A model generated the notes under the pieces. That model ran no database searches. It was not told where the DNA came from and was given only the letters and a program-made list of their open reading frames with translations. The translations under genes and the position numbers were made by a program. 64,000 bases of DNA from the NCBI RefSeq assembly GCF_016714275.1, contig NZ_JADJNP010000002.1:310001-374000 (forward strand). The letters run 5' to 3'. Below, in pieces: positions 16,846-24,604 of this stretch (positions are counted from its first letter, which is position 1; every line of letters starts with the position of its first letter). Origin of the DNA: Tessaracoccus sp. GTDB lineage: Bacteria; Actinomycetota; Actinomycetes; Propionibacteriales; Propionibacteriaceae.

Positions 16846-17715
16846 TTGAACCCCTCGCTCGGCCTTCCCCTCTGGGTCCTTTCGCTGGCCCTCATCAGCG
16901 TGCTCGTCGTCTCCTTCGTGTTCGGCTGGATCGCGCGGCTGCTGCTGCGCGGCCGGGCCCAACTGTCGACGACGGCGTCGGTGGTGATGTCGATCCTCGG
17001 CTCCGCCGTGGGGTTCGCGCTCGCGTGGCTGATCCGGCCCACCGTCGCGCCCACCAGCCCGCTGGCGATCAGCCTCGCACTGGGCGCCTCCGTGATCGCC
17101 GTCGCGGCGTACGCGAGCGTCGCCGCCCACTTTCAGCGCCCGCAACGGGCCACTACCGCGGAGCTCGTCCGCGCCGGTGAGTCGGACCAGGTGGAGTTCA
17201 AGTCCACCGCGCGGGTGAACCTCCACACGGGCGCCAAGGACGACAAGATGGAACAGGTGGTCGCCAAGACGCTGGCGGCGTTCCTGAACGCCGACGGCGG
17301 CACCCTCATCGTCGGCGTCGATGACGCCGGCACGCCGCTCGGCCTTGACCGGGACCTCGCCACCATGAAGGCCCCCGACCACGACCGCTTCCAGCTGTGG
17401 CTGCGCGACCTGCTGACCACGGCGCTCGGCCCCAACGGCGCCGCGTTGGTCACTGTCGAATTCGAGGCTCTTCCCGACGGCGACGGCATCGCCCGCGACG
17501 TCTGCCGGATCACCGCGGGCGCCTCGCCTCGCCCGGTGTTCCTGCGCCCGAACAAGAACGCCGCGCCGGAGCTCTGGGTGCGCACGGGCAACTCCTCGCG
17601 GCAGCTCGCCGTCGACGCGGCGAGCGAGTACGTGATGCATCGGTGGCCGCTGGGGCCGGGGGCAGGCATCGCCGCGCAGTTCCGGGCCGCGATGCGGTTC
17701 TCCCAGGGCCGCTGA
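16846..17715 (+). CDS. Membrane protein with cytoplasmic AlbA_2 (Schlafen-type) domain
   Basis: The 289-residue protein has three predicted membrane segments in its first 100 residues. A soluble AlbA_2 domain follows, with ESDQVEFKST, a K-T-(L)-A-A-F-L-N-A-D-G-G-T-L-I-V-G-V-D-D core and a conserved strand near VFLRPN. AlbA_2 domains are putative nucleic-acid-binding or NTP-related modules, usually in transcription regulators and defence-linked proteins. Fusion to a membrane anchor is less usual. TTG 16846 is taken as start because GGAG lies six bases upstream and the first membrane segment begins at once. A TTG at 16798 falls inside the hairpin arm and is less likely. The long leader hairpin suggests RNA-level control. 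Confidence 0.7.
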   Translation: MNPSLGLPLWVLSLALISVLVVSFVFGWIARLLLRGRAQLSTTASVVMSILGSAVGFALAWLIRPTVAPTSPLAISLALGASVIAVAAYASVAAHFQRPQRATTAELVRAGESDQVEFKSTARVNLHTGAKDDKMEQVVAKTLAAFLNADGGTLIVGVDDAGTPLGLDRDLATMKAPDHDRFQLWLRDLLTTALGPNGAALVTVEFEALPDGDGIARDVCRITAGASPRPVFLRPNKNAAPELWVRTGNSSRQLAVDAASEYVMHRWPLGPGAGIAAQFRAAMRFSQGR

Positions 17716-17781
17716 TCGCGACACCGCGTCGCCGCTGAGGGCTGACTAGACTGGCCGCTCCCCTGCCTGACGAGGAGCGCC

Positions 17782-18270
17782 GTGTTCAACCCGATGACCT
17801 GGGATGCCCCCTACCTCGTGGTCGTGGCCGCGCTCTTCGTCATCGTGATGCTGCGCGCGAACGCCACCTACTGGCTCGGCCGGGGGCTGGCTGCCGGCGC
17901 GCAACGCACGCGGCTCGCCCGCATGCTGGAGTCGAGGCACTACGCGACCGCCACCACCTGGCTCGGCCGGTGGGGCGCCCCGGCCGTCGCCGTGTCTTTC
18001 CTGACCATCGGGATCCAGACCATGGTCAACCTCGCGGCCGGCGTGGCCAGGATGCCGATGCGGCGCTACCTTCCTGCGGTCACCGTCGGCTGCGTGATGT
18101 GGGCATTCATCTACGGAACGGTCGGCTTCATGGGCTGGGTCGGCCTGCAGGAACTCTGGATACGCTCTCCCGTGGCCGTGGTAGCCATCTGCCTGCTCGT
18201 CGCGGCCACCATCACGTGGAGCGTGCTCGCCCGCGACAAGTCCGAGCCACAGGACGCACCCGCGGCCTGA
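17782..18270 (+). CDS. DedA/VTT-family membrane protein
   Basis: The 162-residue integral membrane protein has the DedA-like core. The pattern G-x-x-M-V-N-L-x-A-G-V-x-R-M-P-x-R-R-Y-L in the middle matches the conserved re-entrant loop and amphipathic part of DedA proteins (usually F-x-R-F-I-P-x-x-R-x-x-x-x-x-x-A-G). Several canonical residues are changed, which makes it a divergent member. DedA proteins act in membrane lipid scrambling or proton-dependent homeostasis. It lies 66 bases after the AlbA_2 gene and may share its transcript. Confidence 0.7.
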   Translation: MFNPMTWDAPYLVVVAALFVIVMLRANATYWLGRGLAAGAQRTRLARMLESRHYATATTWLGRWGAPAVAVSFLTIGIQTMVNLAAGVARMPMRRYLPAVTVGCVMWAFIYGTVGFMGWVGLQELWIRSPVAVVAICLLVAATITWSVLARDKSEPQDAPAA

Positions 18271-18280
18271 CCCGTCGGCG

Positions 18281-20122
18281 TCAGGGCAGCTTACGCGCGG
18301 CGCCCTTGTCGGCGGACTGCGCCAGCATCCCGAAGATCTTCAGCGCCGTCGACACCTCGCGCTCCCGGTTCTTCGCATGCCAGCCCTCGACGTCGCGCAG
18401 CGCCCGTCGTGCGGCGAGGGTCTCGTCGTCGACGTCGAGGTGGATCTTCCGCTCCGGGATGGAGAGCACGATGCGGTCGCCGTCCTCGACGAGGCCGATG
18501 GTGCCGCCGGAGGCCGCCTCTGGGGAGACGTGCCCAATGGAGAGCCCGGACGAGCCGCCGGAGAAGCGGCCGTCGGTGATCAGCGCGCACTTCGGCCCCA
18601 GGCCGAGGCCCTTGAGGTACGACGTCGGATACAGCATCTCCTGCATGCCGGGGCCGCCCTTGGGGCCCTCGTAGCGCACGATGACGACGTCGCCGGGCTG
18701 GACGCGCTTGCCGAGGATGGCCTCGACGGCCGCCTCCTGCGACTCAGTGACCACCGCGGTGCCGGTGAACTCCCACTGCTCCTCGGGAACGCCAGCGGTC
18801 TTGACGATGGCGCCGTCGGGCGAGAGGTTCCCCTTCAGGACGGCGAGGCCGCCATCGACCGTGTAAGGGTGATCGGTGGAGCGGATGCAGCCGCCCTCGG
18901 AGTCCGTGTCGAGGGTCTCCCAGCGGTTGGTCGACGAGAACGCCTCCGTGGTGCGGACCCCGCCAGGGGCGGCGTGGAACAACTCGACGGCCGCCTCGCT
19001 GGCCGACCCCCCGCGGATGTCCCACTCGTCGAGCCAGGCCTGCAGGCTCGTCGAGTGCACGGAGTGGACCGAGTCGTCGAGCTTGCCGCCACGATGCAGC
19101 TCACCCAGGATCGCGGGGATGCCGCCGGCGCGGTGCACGTCCTCCATGTAGTAGTTCTTCGAGTTGGGCGCGACCTTCGCCAGACACGGAGTGTGCCGCG
19201 AGATCTCGTCGATGTCGTCGAGGGTGAAGTCGACCTTCGCCTCCTGCGCCGCGGCCAGCAGGTGAAGGACCGTGTTGGTGGAACCGCCCATGGCGACGTC
19301 GAGGCGCATGGCGTTCTCGAACGCGGCCTTGGTGGCGATGGACAGCGGCAGGACCGACTCGTCGTCCTCGTCGTAGTAGCGCTTGCACAGTTCGACGACG
19401 AGACGGCCGGCCTCCTGGAACAGGCCCTTGCGGGACGCGGCCGTCGCCAGCGTCGAGCCATTGCCCGGCAGCGCGAGGCCGATGGCCTCGAGCAGGCAGT
19501 TCATGGAGTTGGCCGTGAACATGCCGGAGCAGGAGCCGCAGGTGGGGCAGGCGCTCTCCTCGATCCGCTGAAGCTCGTCGTCCGAGACCGAGTCGTCGAC
19601 GGCGGAGACCATGGCGTCGACCAGGTCGAGCGAGGTGACGGCGGTGCCGCCTTCCTTGATGATCGCCTTGCCTGCCTCCATCGGGCCGCCGGAGACGAAC
19701 ACCGCGGGGATGTTGAGGCGCAGCGCGGCCAGGAACATGCCGGGCGTGATCTTGTCGCAGTTGGAGATGCACACAAGCGCGTCGGCGCAGTGCGCGTTGG
19801 CCATGTACTCGACAGAGTCGGCGATCAGCTCGCGGCTGGGCAGCGAATACAGCATGCCGCCGTGCCCCATGGCGATGCCGTCGTCGACGGCGATGGTGTT
19901 GAACTCGCGCCCGACGCCCCCGGCCTCCGCGATGGACTCGGAGACGAGCTTGCCCATATCGCGCAGATGCACGTGGCCGGGCACGAACTGCGTGAAGGAG
20001 TTGGCGACGGCCACGATCGGCTTGCCCCAGTCGGAGTCCGTGATCCCCGTGGCGCGCCAGAGGGCGCGCGCGCCCGCCATGTTGCGGCCGTGGGTTGTGG
20101 TTCGTGACCTGAGCGCCGGCAT
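18281..20122 (-). CDS. ilvD: Dihydroxy-acid dehydratase
   Basis: The 613-residue enzyme matches the usual IlvD length. It dehydrates 2,3-dihydroxy-isovalerate and 2,3-dihydroxy-3-methylvalerate to the 2-oxo acids in valine, leucine and isoleucine synthesis. Iron-sulfur ligands are visible in SNCDKITPGM and in the CPTCGSCSGMFTANSM motif near residues 193-208. The C-terminal GRFSGGSSG motif is also present. The start MPALRSRTTTHGRNMAGARALWR is typical. No other branched-chain genes are adjacent. Confidence 0.96.
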   Translation of the reverse strand: MPALRSRTTTHGRNMAGARALWRATGITDSDWGKPIVAVANSFTQFVPGHVHLRDMGKLVSESIAEAGGVGREFNTIAVDDGIAMGHGGMLYSLPSRELIADSVEYMANAHCADALVCISNCDKITPGMFLAALRLNIPAVFVSGGPMEAGKAIIKEGGTAVTSLDLVDAMVSAVDDSVSDDELQRIEESACPTCGSCSGMFTANSMNCLLEAIGLALPGNGSTLATAASRKGLFQEAGRLVVELCKRYYDEDDESVLPLSIATKAAFENAMRLDVAMGGSTNTVLHLLAAAQEAKVDFTLDDIDEISRHTPCLAKVAPNSKNYYMEDVHRAGGIPAILGELHRGGKLDDSVHSVHSTSLQAWLDEWDIRGGSASEAAVELFHAAPGGVRTTEAFSSTNRWETLDTDSEGGCIRSTDHPYTVDGGLAVLKGNLSPDGAIVKTAGVPEEQWEFTGTAVVTESQEAAVEAILGKRVQPGDVVIVRYEGPKGGPGMQEMLYPTSYLKGLGLGPKCALITDGRFSGGSSGLSIGHVSPEAASGGTIGLVEDGDRIVLSIPERKIHLDVDDETLAARRALRDVEGWHAKNREREVSTALKIFGMLAQSADKGAARKLP

Positions 20123-20215
20123 CTGACTACCTCCGAGAACGTGACGTTACCAGCGTCAACAGTACCCCCGCGGCACCCGTGCGGCTGTCGGCTCGATCCT
20201 CTCCGGACGCGTGCG

Positions 20216-20434
20216 TCAGTCGGAGCGACGGCGGGCGGCCTCCTTCGCAGAGGTCTCTGCCCGGTCGCGGGCAGCTCTCAACCGGGCCTCGGTCTTCTCG
20301 AGTTGAGCGAGGCGGCGCTGAGTCGCCTTGCGCAGCGCGACGGTCGAAGCTAGCTCGGCCTCGGCCAACGCAAGCTCCTGCGCCGGTGTGCGTTCGACGA
20401 CGACGGTTTCGTCCGGCAGGCCGAGCGGGCGCAT
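20216..20434 (-). CDS. Small coiled-coil protein (possible)
   Basis: A 72-residue open frame with heptad-like alternation of Ala, Leu, Glu and Arg (about residues 16-70), predicting a single coiled-coil helix. A stop lies 12 bases upstream of the ATG, so this is the whole frame. It ends directly at the breakpoint where the exporter ATPase remnant begins on the other strand, so it could also be a fragment of a longer gene. No family recognised. Confidence 0.35.
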   Translation of the reverse strand: MRPLGLPDETVVVERTPAQELALAEAELASTVALRKATQRRLAQLEKTEARLRAARDRAETSAKEAARRRSD

Positions 20435-20435
20435 C

Positions 20436-20758
20436 GTCGCTACCTACTCCGGCGGGATGCGCCGTCGCCTCGACCTGGCCGCCTCTCTCATCACTCGACC
20501 CGCCGTGCTCTTCCTCGACGAGCCCACCAGGGGCAGCGTCACGGGTGGGGGACGACGGAGGGGGCGGGGCGGCGAGGCACGACGGTGTTCCTGAGGCGCG
20601 AGGCCCTCGCGGACCGGATCGCCGTCCTTCGCGGCGGCAGAATCATCGCTGATGGTACGGCCGCCGAGCTGACCGCGCTCGTCGGCACGGAGCGCCTCGA
20701 CGACGCCTTCCTTGCGCTCACAGAAAGCCCACTCACTCCCGGGGAGACCGCAGCATGA
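20436..20758 (+). pseudogene. Remnant of a DrrA-type ABC exporter ATPase
   Basis: Only the C-terminal third of an ABC ATPase is recognisable. Frame one carries the signature YSGGMRRRLDLAASLI and Walker B VLFLDEPT. Then the D-loop region is lost, and a second frame resumes with LADRIAVLRGGRIIADGTA and runs to TGA 20758. The N-terminal part with Walker A is absent. Daunorubicin-resistance-type exporters (DrrA) show exactly these motifs. The gene is broken by a 5' truncation, an internal deletion and a frameshift. Confidence 0.8.
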
Positions 20759-21389
20759 CCAGCCCCACCGCCCACCACGGCGTCGATGCCTGGCGCTCAA
20801 GTGCGATCTTCGCCGGCCGCAGCCTCCGGCACAGCCTCCGCGACGGCGACGGAACCTTGATGGCCGTCGCACTGCCCGTCTTGCTGGGCAAGGGGTCATG
20901 CGCCGTCTCCGCACCTTGCCGATCAGACCGGCGACGGTGCTCGCCGGCCACGTCGCGGCCAGCGTTCTGCGCAACTTGCTCGCGACGGCGATCGTCATCG
21001 GCGTCGCCCTTGCTATCGGATTCCGCCCCACCGCGACACTCGCCGAGTGGCTCGTCGCAATCGCCCTGGTCGCGCTGTGGATTCTCGCGATCACTGCGCT
21101 GTTCGCCTTCATCGGCCTCGTGGCTTCCAGCCCCGAGGCAGCCAACGGCTACGGCTTCGCGCTCCTGTTCCTGCCGTACGTGTCCAGCGCCTTCGTTCCG
21201 ATCGCGACCATGCCCGCCTGGATGCAGCCGGTCGCCACTCACCAACCGATCAACCCGCTCGTCGAGACGATCCGGTCACTGTTGGTCGGGCAGGGCGACG
21301 TCAAGATCGCGGTGTCGCTGCTGTGGTGCCTCGGCATCGTGTTGATCGCCGCCGTACTCATCGGGTGGCGCTTCCCGCGACAGCGCTGA
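20755..21389 (+). pseudogene. Remnant of a DrrB-type ABC-2 permease
   Basis: The first 45 or so codons from ATG 20755 match the start of ABC-2 permeases of drug exporters (AWRSSAIFAGRSLRHSLRDG, then a hydrophobic start). The frame then jumps near 20890 to another one that reads MRRLRTLPIRPATVLAGHVAAS and continues through four or so membrane segments to GWRFPRQR. Compared with intact DrrB-type proteins, roughly 45-50 residues, including membrane segment 2, are deleted at the junction. It overlapped the ATPase gene by four bases (ATGA) before decay. Confidence 0.8.
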
Positions 21390-21444
21390 CCCGCTCCCTC
21401 GGAGGACGAGCGCTCGACGACCCACGAGCACCGGCCCGACGCGA

Positions 21445-22083
21445 TCAGTCGATATGAGCTGGCCCAGGGTTCCGCCAGTGCTCGCGCAGCAGCCAGATCT
21501 GCTCGGGCAGCACCCGGCCCGTGGAGAGCTCCGGGAGCTCTTCGAGAGCAAACCAGCCGACCTCGCTCGTCTCGGTGCTCGCATAGCCCGGATCGAGCAT
21601 TCCGACCGGCTCGCAGACGAAGAACAGCTTGTAGATGTGGTAGTCGTGCGGTGGGTAGTGGGGCCACTTGTCACGGTCGACGACGGCGGCCAGGTGCGCC
21701 GCCCGCACCGCGAGCCCCGCCTCCTCGCGGACCTCACGCTCGATCGCCTCGCGGGGGCCCTCCAGGATGTCGCACCAACCGCCCGGCAAAGTCCATCGCC
21801 CGCCGTCGGCGACCTCCCGGACGAGAAGAACCCGGCCGTCGGCGTCGAAGACGCCACCGCGCACATCCAGCTTCGGTGTGGTGTAACCGGCGACGGAGGC
21901 GACCTCGCGGTCGTAGGCCGGAAGGTCCGTCGTCGCGACCTCGGCCATCAGCTCACGCGCCAACGCCCCGACCCGATGGAATCGATCGATGTCGAACGGA
22001 TCGCGGCAGTAGGCAAGAGCTGACTCCGAGATGGCCGTCAGCTCCCTCGCGATGCGCAGCAGCCGCTCGCTCGGCTTGTCCAA
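21445..22083 (-). CDS. NUDIX hydrolase with N-terminal helical domain
   Basis: The 212-residue protein has an N-terminal helical domain (about residues 1-60, LLRIARELTAISESALAYC) as in the NUDIX group that carries a 'hydrolases of X-linked moieties' N-terminal domain. The complete Nudix box G-x5-E-x7-REVREEAGL follows near residue 98. These enzymes hydrolyse nucleoside diphosphates linked to other groups; the substrate is not predictable. TTG 22083 has GAGGAG eight bases upstream. GTG 22092 would overlap the upstream sulfurtransferase stop as GTGA and is the alternative. It is co-transcribed with the sulfurtransferase. Confidence 0.8.
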   Translation of the reverse strand: MDKPSERLLRIARELTAISESALAYCRDPFDIDRFHRVGALARELMAEVATTDLPAYDREVASVAGYTTPKLDVRGGVFDADGRVLLVREVADGGRWTLPGGWCDILEGPREAIEREVREEAGLAVRAAHLAAVVDRDKWPHYPPHDYHIYKLFFVCEPVGMLDPGYASTETSEVGWFALEELPELSTGRVLPEQIWLLREHWRNPGPAHID

Positions 22084-22088
22084 CGCCC

Positions 22089-22898
22089 TCACTCCTCGCC
22101 GACGGCCGCCGGACGGTCGGTGTTGCTGTACTGCGACCAGGATCCCGAGTAAAGCCGTCCCCGCCCGAGGCCGGCATGCTCCAGCGCGATCAGGTTGTGG
22201 CACGCGGTGATACCCGAGCCGCAGTAGGAGATGACCGCAGCCGCGTCGTCGACGGCGGCGAAGCGCGCACGGAGCTGGGCAGGGGCCAGGAAGCGGCCGT
22301 CGGGTGCGAGGTTGCCGCTCAGCGGGAAGCTGTGCGCGCCCGGGATGTGGCCGGCGCGCGGGTCGATGGGCTCTGTCTCGCCGCGGTAGCGCTCTCCCGT
22401 GCGGGCGTCGATCACAAACCTCCCCGTCGCGGCCTCGTCGATCGTGGCGAGCGCGTCGTCGGGCCAGGGCCGGACGGTGAAGGCGGCCGGCGTCGGCACG
22501 AGCACGTCCACGGTGAGCTCCCCGTCCCACGCGCCGAGGCTGCCGTCGAGCAGCGCGGCATCCTCGCCGAGCATCCGCAGCAACCACACGAGCCGGCCGG
22601 CCATGGCGCCACCCGCGTCGTCGTAGGCGACGACGATCGTCCCGTCACCGATCCCGACGGCGGACAGCCCGGCGGCGAACCGCTCCGGCGTCGGCAACGG
22701 GTGTCGCCCAGCCTCCGGTGAGGGCGGGCCGGCGAGGACGGCGTCCATGTCGACGCGCACCGCGCCCGGGAGGTGCCCGGCGGCGTAGGCGTCGGCGGCC
22801 GACCGGCCGTCCAGGTAGTAGCGGGCATCGGCTAGGACGGCTTTGGGATGCCGCGCCAGCCAGGCGCGGTCGACGACGGGAGGAATCACGGCGCCCAC
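22089..22898 (-). CDS. sseA: Thiosulfate/3-mercaptopyruvate sulfurtransferase
   Basis: The 269-residue protein has two rhodanese domains. The N-terminal one is inactive (ADARYYLDG ... GHLPGAVRVDMD). The C-terminal one has IDARTGERYRGE, GHIPGAHSFP and the active-site loop CGSGITAC with Cys near 226, the CG[ST]GVT pattern of mercaptopyruvate sulfurtransferases. It moves sulfane sulfur to cyanide or thiols. GTG 22898 has GAGGGG six bases upstream; GTG 22889 is an alternative. Its stop overlaps the NUDIX start region. Confidence 0.85.
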   Translation of the reverse strand: MGAVIPPVVDRAWLARHPKAVLADARYYLDGRSAADAYAAGHLPGAVRVDMDAVLAGPPSPEAGRHPLPTPERFAAGLSAVGIGDGTIVVAYDDAGGAMAGRLVWLLRMLGEDAALLDGSLGAWDGELTVDVLVPTPAAFTVRPWPDDALATIDEAATGRFVIDARTGERYRGETEPIDPRAGHIPGAHSFPLSGNLAPDGRFLAPAQLRARFAAVDDAAAVISYCGSGITACHNLIALEHAGLGRGRLYSGSWSQYSNTDRPAAVGEE

Positions 22899-23028
22899 TC
22901 TATGCCCCTCGCCTTCCGTTCTGCGCCCCGAACCCGCAACGTGACGGAACGCGCCTGCAACGTTCTCGACATGGCTCTGACAAGTCGTTTCGCTACCTTC
23001 GGTGCACCGACGAGCGAAGGACCCAGCC

Positions 23029-24384
23029 ATGACCGATCCCCACACGCCCCTCGACGCCAAGGAGGCGTCCGCACTCATCGAGTCCGGCGTCGGCCGGCGC
23101 GGACTGCTGCTCGCAGCGGCCGCGATGGGTGTCGGCTCCACCATCGCGGCGACCTCAACAACGACCGCCGCTGCGCATCCCCGATCGAAGGGATCATTTT
23201 ACGAGGGCGTGCTCCAGCCCGGAAAGGGCCGCATCCGCGGCGACCACTACCTACCGTCCCGCACCGGCGACGTGCTGTGGGGATATGTCCCGACGGTGCA
23301 CGCCGCGCCGGCGATGTCGATGCGTTCGGGGCAGACGGTGACCATCGACTCGGTCTCCCACGAGGGGATTCTCGAGGATCAGGGCCGCGACCCGGTCTCG
23401 TGGCTGGGCGGCCACGGCGTCAAGAAGCGCGACGTGCTCACCGACGCCATCGATATCGCCGCGAACTATCGGCGCACGACACGAAGCTTCGACGTCGACG
23501 GCCCGCACGTGGTGACCGGACCGATCCGGGTCAAGGGCGCCAAGCCGGGAGATGTCCTCAAGGTGGAGACCCTCGACCTGCGCGCCCGTGTACCCTACGG
23601 CGTGGTCTCCAGCCGACACGGCAAGGGTGCGCTCGCGATCACACCCGCCGGCGAGGCCCCAGCGGGGATCAGCATGGGCGAGGTGATGCCGCCGCACGCG
23701 ACGGACAACCGCTCCTCCGGCATCCCTACCGACTACGGCAACGTGTCAGTGTTCACCTCGGTCGAGGGGAAGCACGGCGTGATGAGGTCTGGTCGTCGCA
23801 AGCTCCGCTTCCCCGTCAACCCGTTCTTCGGGATGATGGGGGTCGCATACTCCGAGGCCCCCGGCCTGACCGACCCGAGCGCCAACTCGATCCCGCCGAC
23901 CCTCGGCGGCGGCAACATCGACATCCGCCACCTCGGCGCCGGCTCCACTTTCTACCTCCCGGTGGTCGCCGACGGCGCGCTGTTCTACGTCGGCGACCCC
24001 CACCACGCGATGGGTGACGGCGAAGTGGCGCTGACGGCGATGGAGGGTTCGCTGCGCGGCACGTTCCGGTTGACGGTGTGCAAGAAGGGCTCGGGAGACG
24101 CACCGAAGGTTGCCTTCCGCTATCCGTTCGCCGAGACCGCCACCGACTGGATCGCGATCGGTCTCTCGGACCCGAACGGCAGCATCGACGGCCAAGGTAG
24201 CGACCTGAACATCGCCATGCGAAGGGCCGTCGTGAACGCGCTCGACTTCCTGGAGCAGGACAAGGGGCTGAACCGCGCCGTTGCCTATGCGTACCTGTCG
24301 GCCGCGGCCAACTTCTCCGTCACCCAGGTCGTCGATCGGACCACCGGCGTCCACGGCCTGATCCGCAAGAGGGACCTGGCCTGA
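23029..24384 (+). CDS. Acetamidase/formamidase family protein with Tat signal
   Basis: The 451-residue FmdA_AmdA-type amidase hydrolyses short amides to acid and ammonia in characterised members. An N-terminal twin-arginine region (G-R-R-G-L-L-L near residue 23, then a hydrophobic, Ala-rich stretch to about residue 50) suggests Tat export, which is unusual for this normally cytoplasmic family. Family segments are TIDSVSHEGILEDQGRDP, DGPHVVTGPI, VPYGVVSSRHGKGAL, GGGNIDIRHL and GDPHHAMGDGEVALTAME. It is a paralogue of the gene at 55,484. The start has AGGA upstream. The gene end lies inside a 23-base tandem repeat. Confidence 0.85.
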   Translation: MTDPHTPLDAKEASALIESGVGRRGLLLAAAAMGVGSTIAATSTTTAAAHPRSKGSFYEGVLQPGKGRIRGDHYLPSRTGDVLWGYVPTVHAAPAMSMRSGQTVTIDSVSHEGILEDQGRDPVSWLGGHGVKKRDVLTDAIDIAANYRRTTRSFDVDGPHVVTGPIRVKGAKPGDVLKVETLDLRARVPYGVVSSRHGKGALAITPAGEAPAGISMGEVMPPHATDNRSSGIPTDYGNVSVFTSVEGKHGVMRSGRRKLRFPVNPFFGMMGVAYSEAPGLTDPSANSIPPTLGGGNIDIRHLGAGSTFYLPVVADGALFYVGDPHHAMGDGEVALTAMEGSLRGTFRLTVCKKGSGDAPKVAFRYPFAETATDWIAIGLSDPNGSIDGQGSDLNIAMRRAVVNALDFLEQDKGLNRAVAYAYLSAAANFSVTQVVDRTTGVHGLIRKRDLA

Positions 24385-24403
24385 TCCACAAGAGGGACCT
24401 GGC
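24358..24403 (+). repeat. 23-bp tandem duplication across the amidase stop codon
   Basis: Two adjacent copies (24358-24380 and 24381-24403) of CTGATCC[G/A]CAAGAGGGAC followed by CTGGC, differing at one base. The amidase stop TGA is at the copy junction, so the second copy lies just outside the gene. Confidence 0.9.
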
Positions 24404-24519
24404 CTGACACGTAACCGACAGCGGCCCGACGAGATGCTCCTGCTCGCGTTCCGCGACAAGAGGTAAGCCGGCGAGTCGCGAAGGCATCCGAGTCGAGCCG
24501 CGGCCCTGACGACGCCAAA

Positions 24520-24559
24520 CCGCTGGTGGTTCCACCCGATGTGGGGGAATCACCAGCGG
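24520..24559. terminator. Hairpin between the convergent amidase and nrdJ
   Basis: CCGCTGGTGGTTCCACC (24520-24536) pairs with GGGGGAATCACCAGCGG (24543-24559), with one wobble and one mismatch around a short loop. It lies between the stop at 24384 and the nrdJ end at 24605. Confidence 0.6.
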
Positions 24560-24604
24560 TCAAGAAGGCTCAGCGCGGTCCGCGCATGGCCAAAGGCCAG
24601 ACGA

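Noticed and set aside
18377..20107. A 576-codon open frame opposite ilvD
   Set aside because: Antisense shadow; ilvD is complete and conserved.
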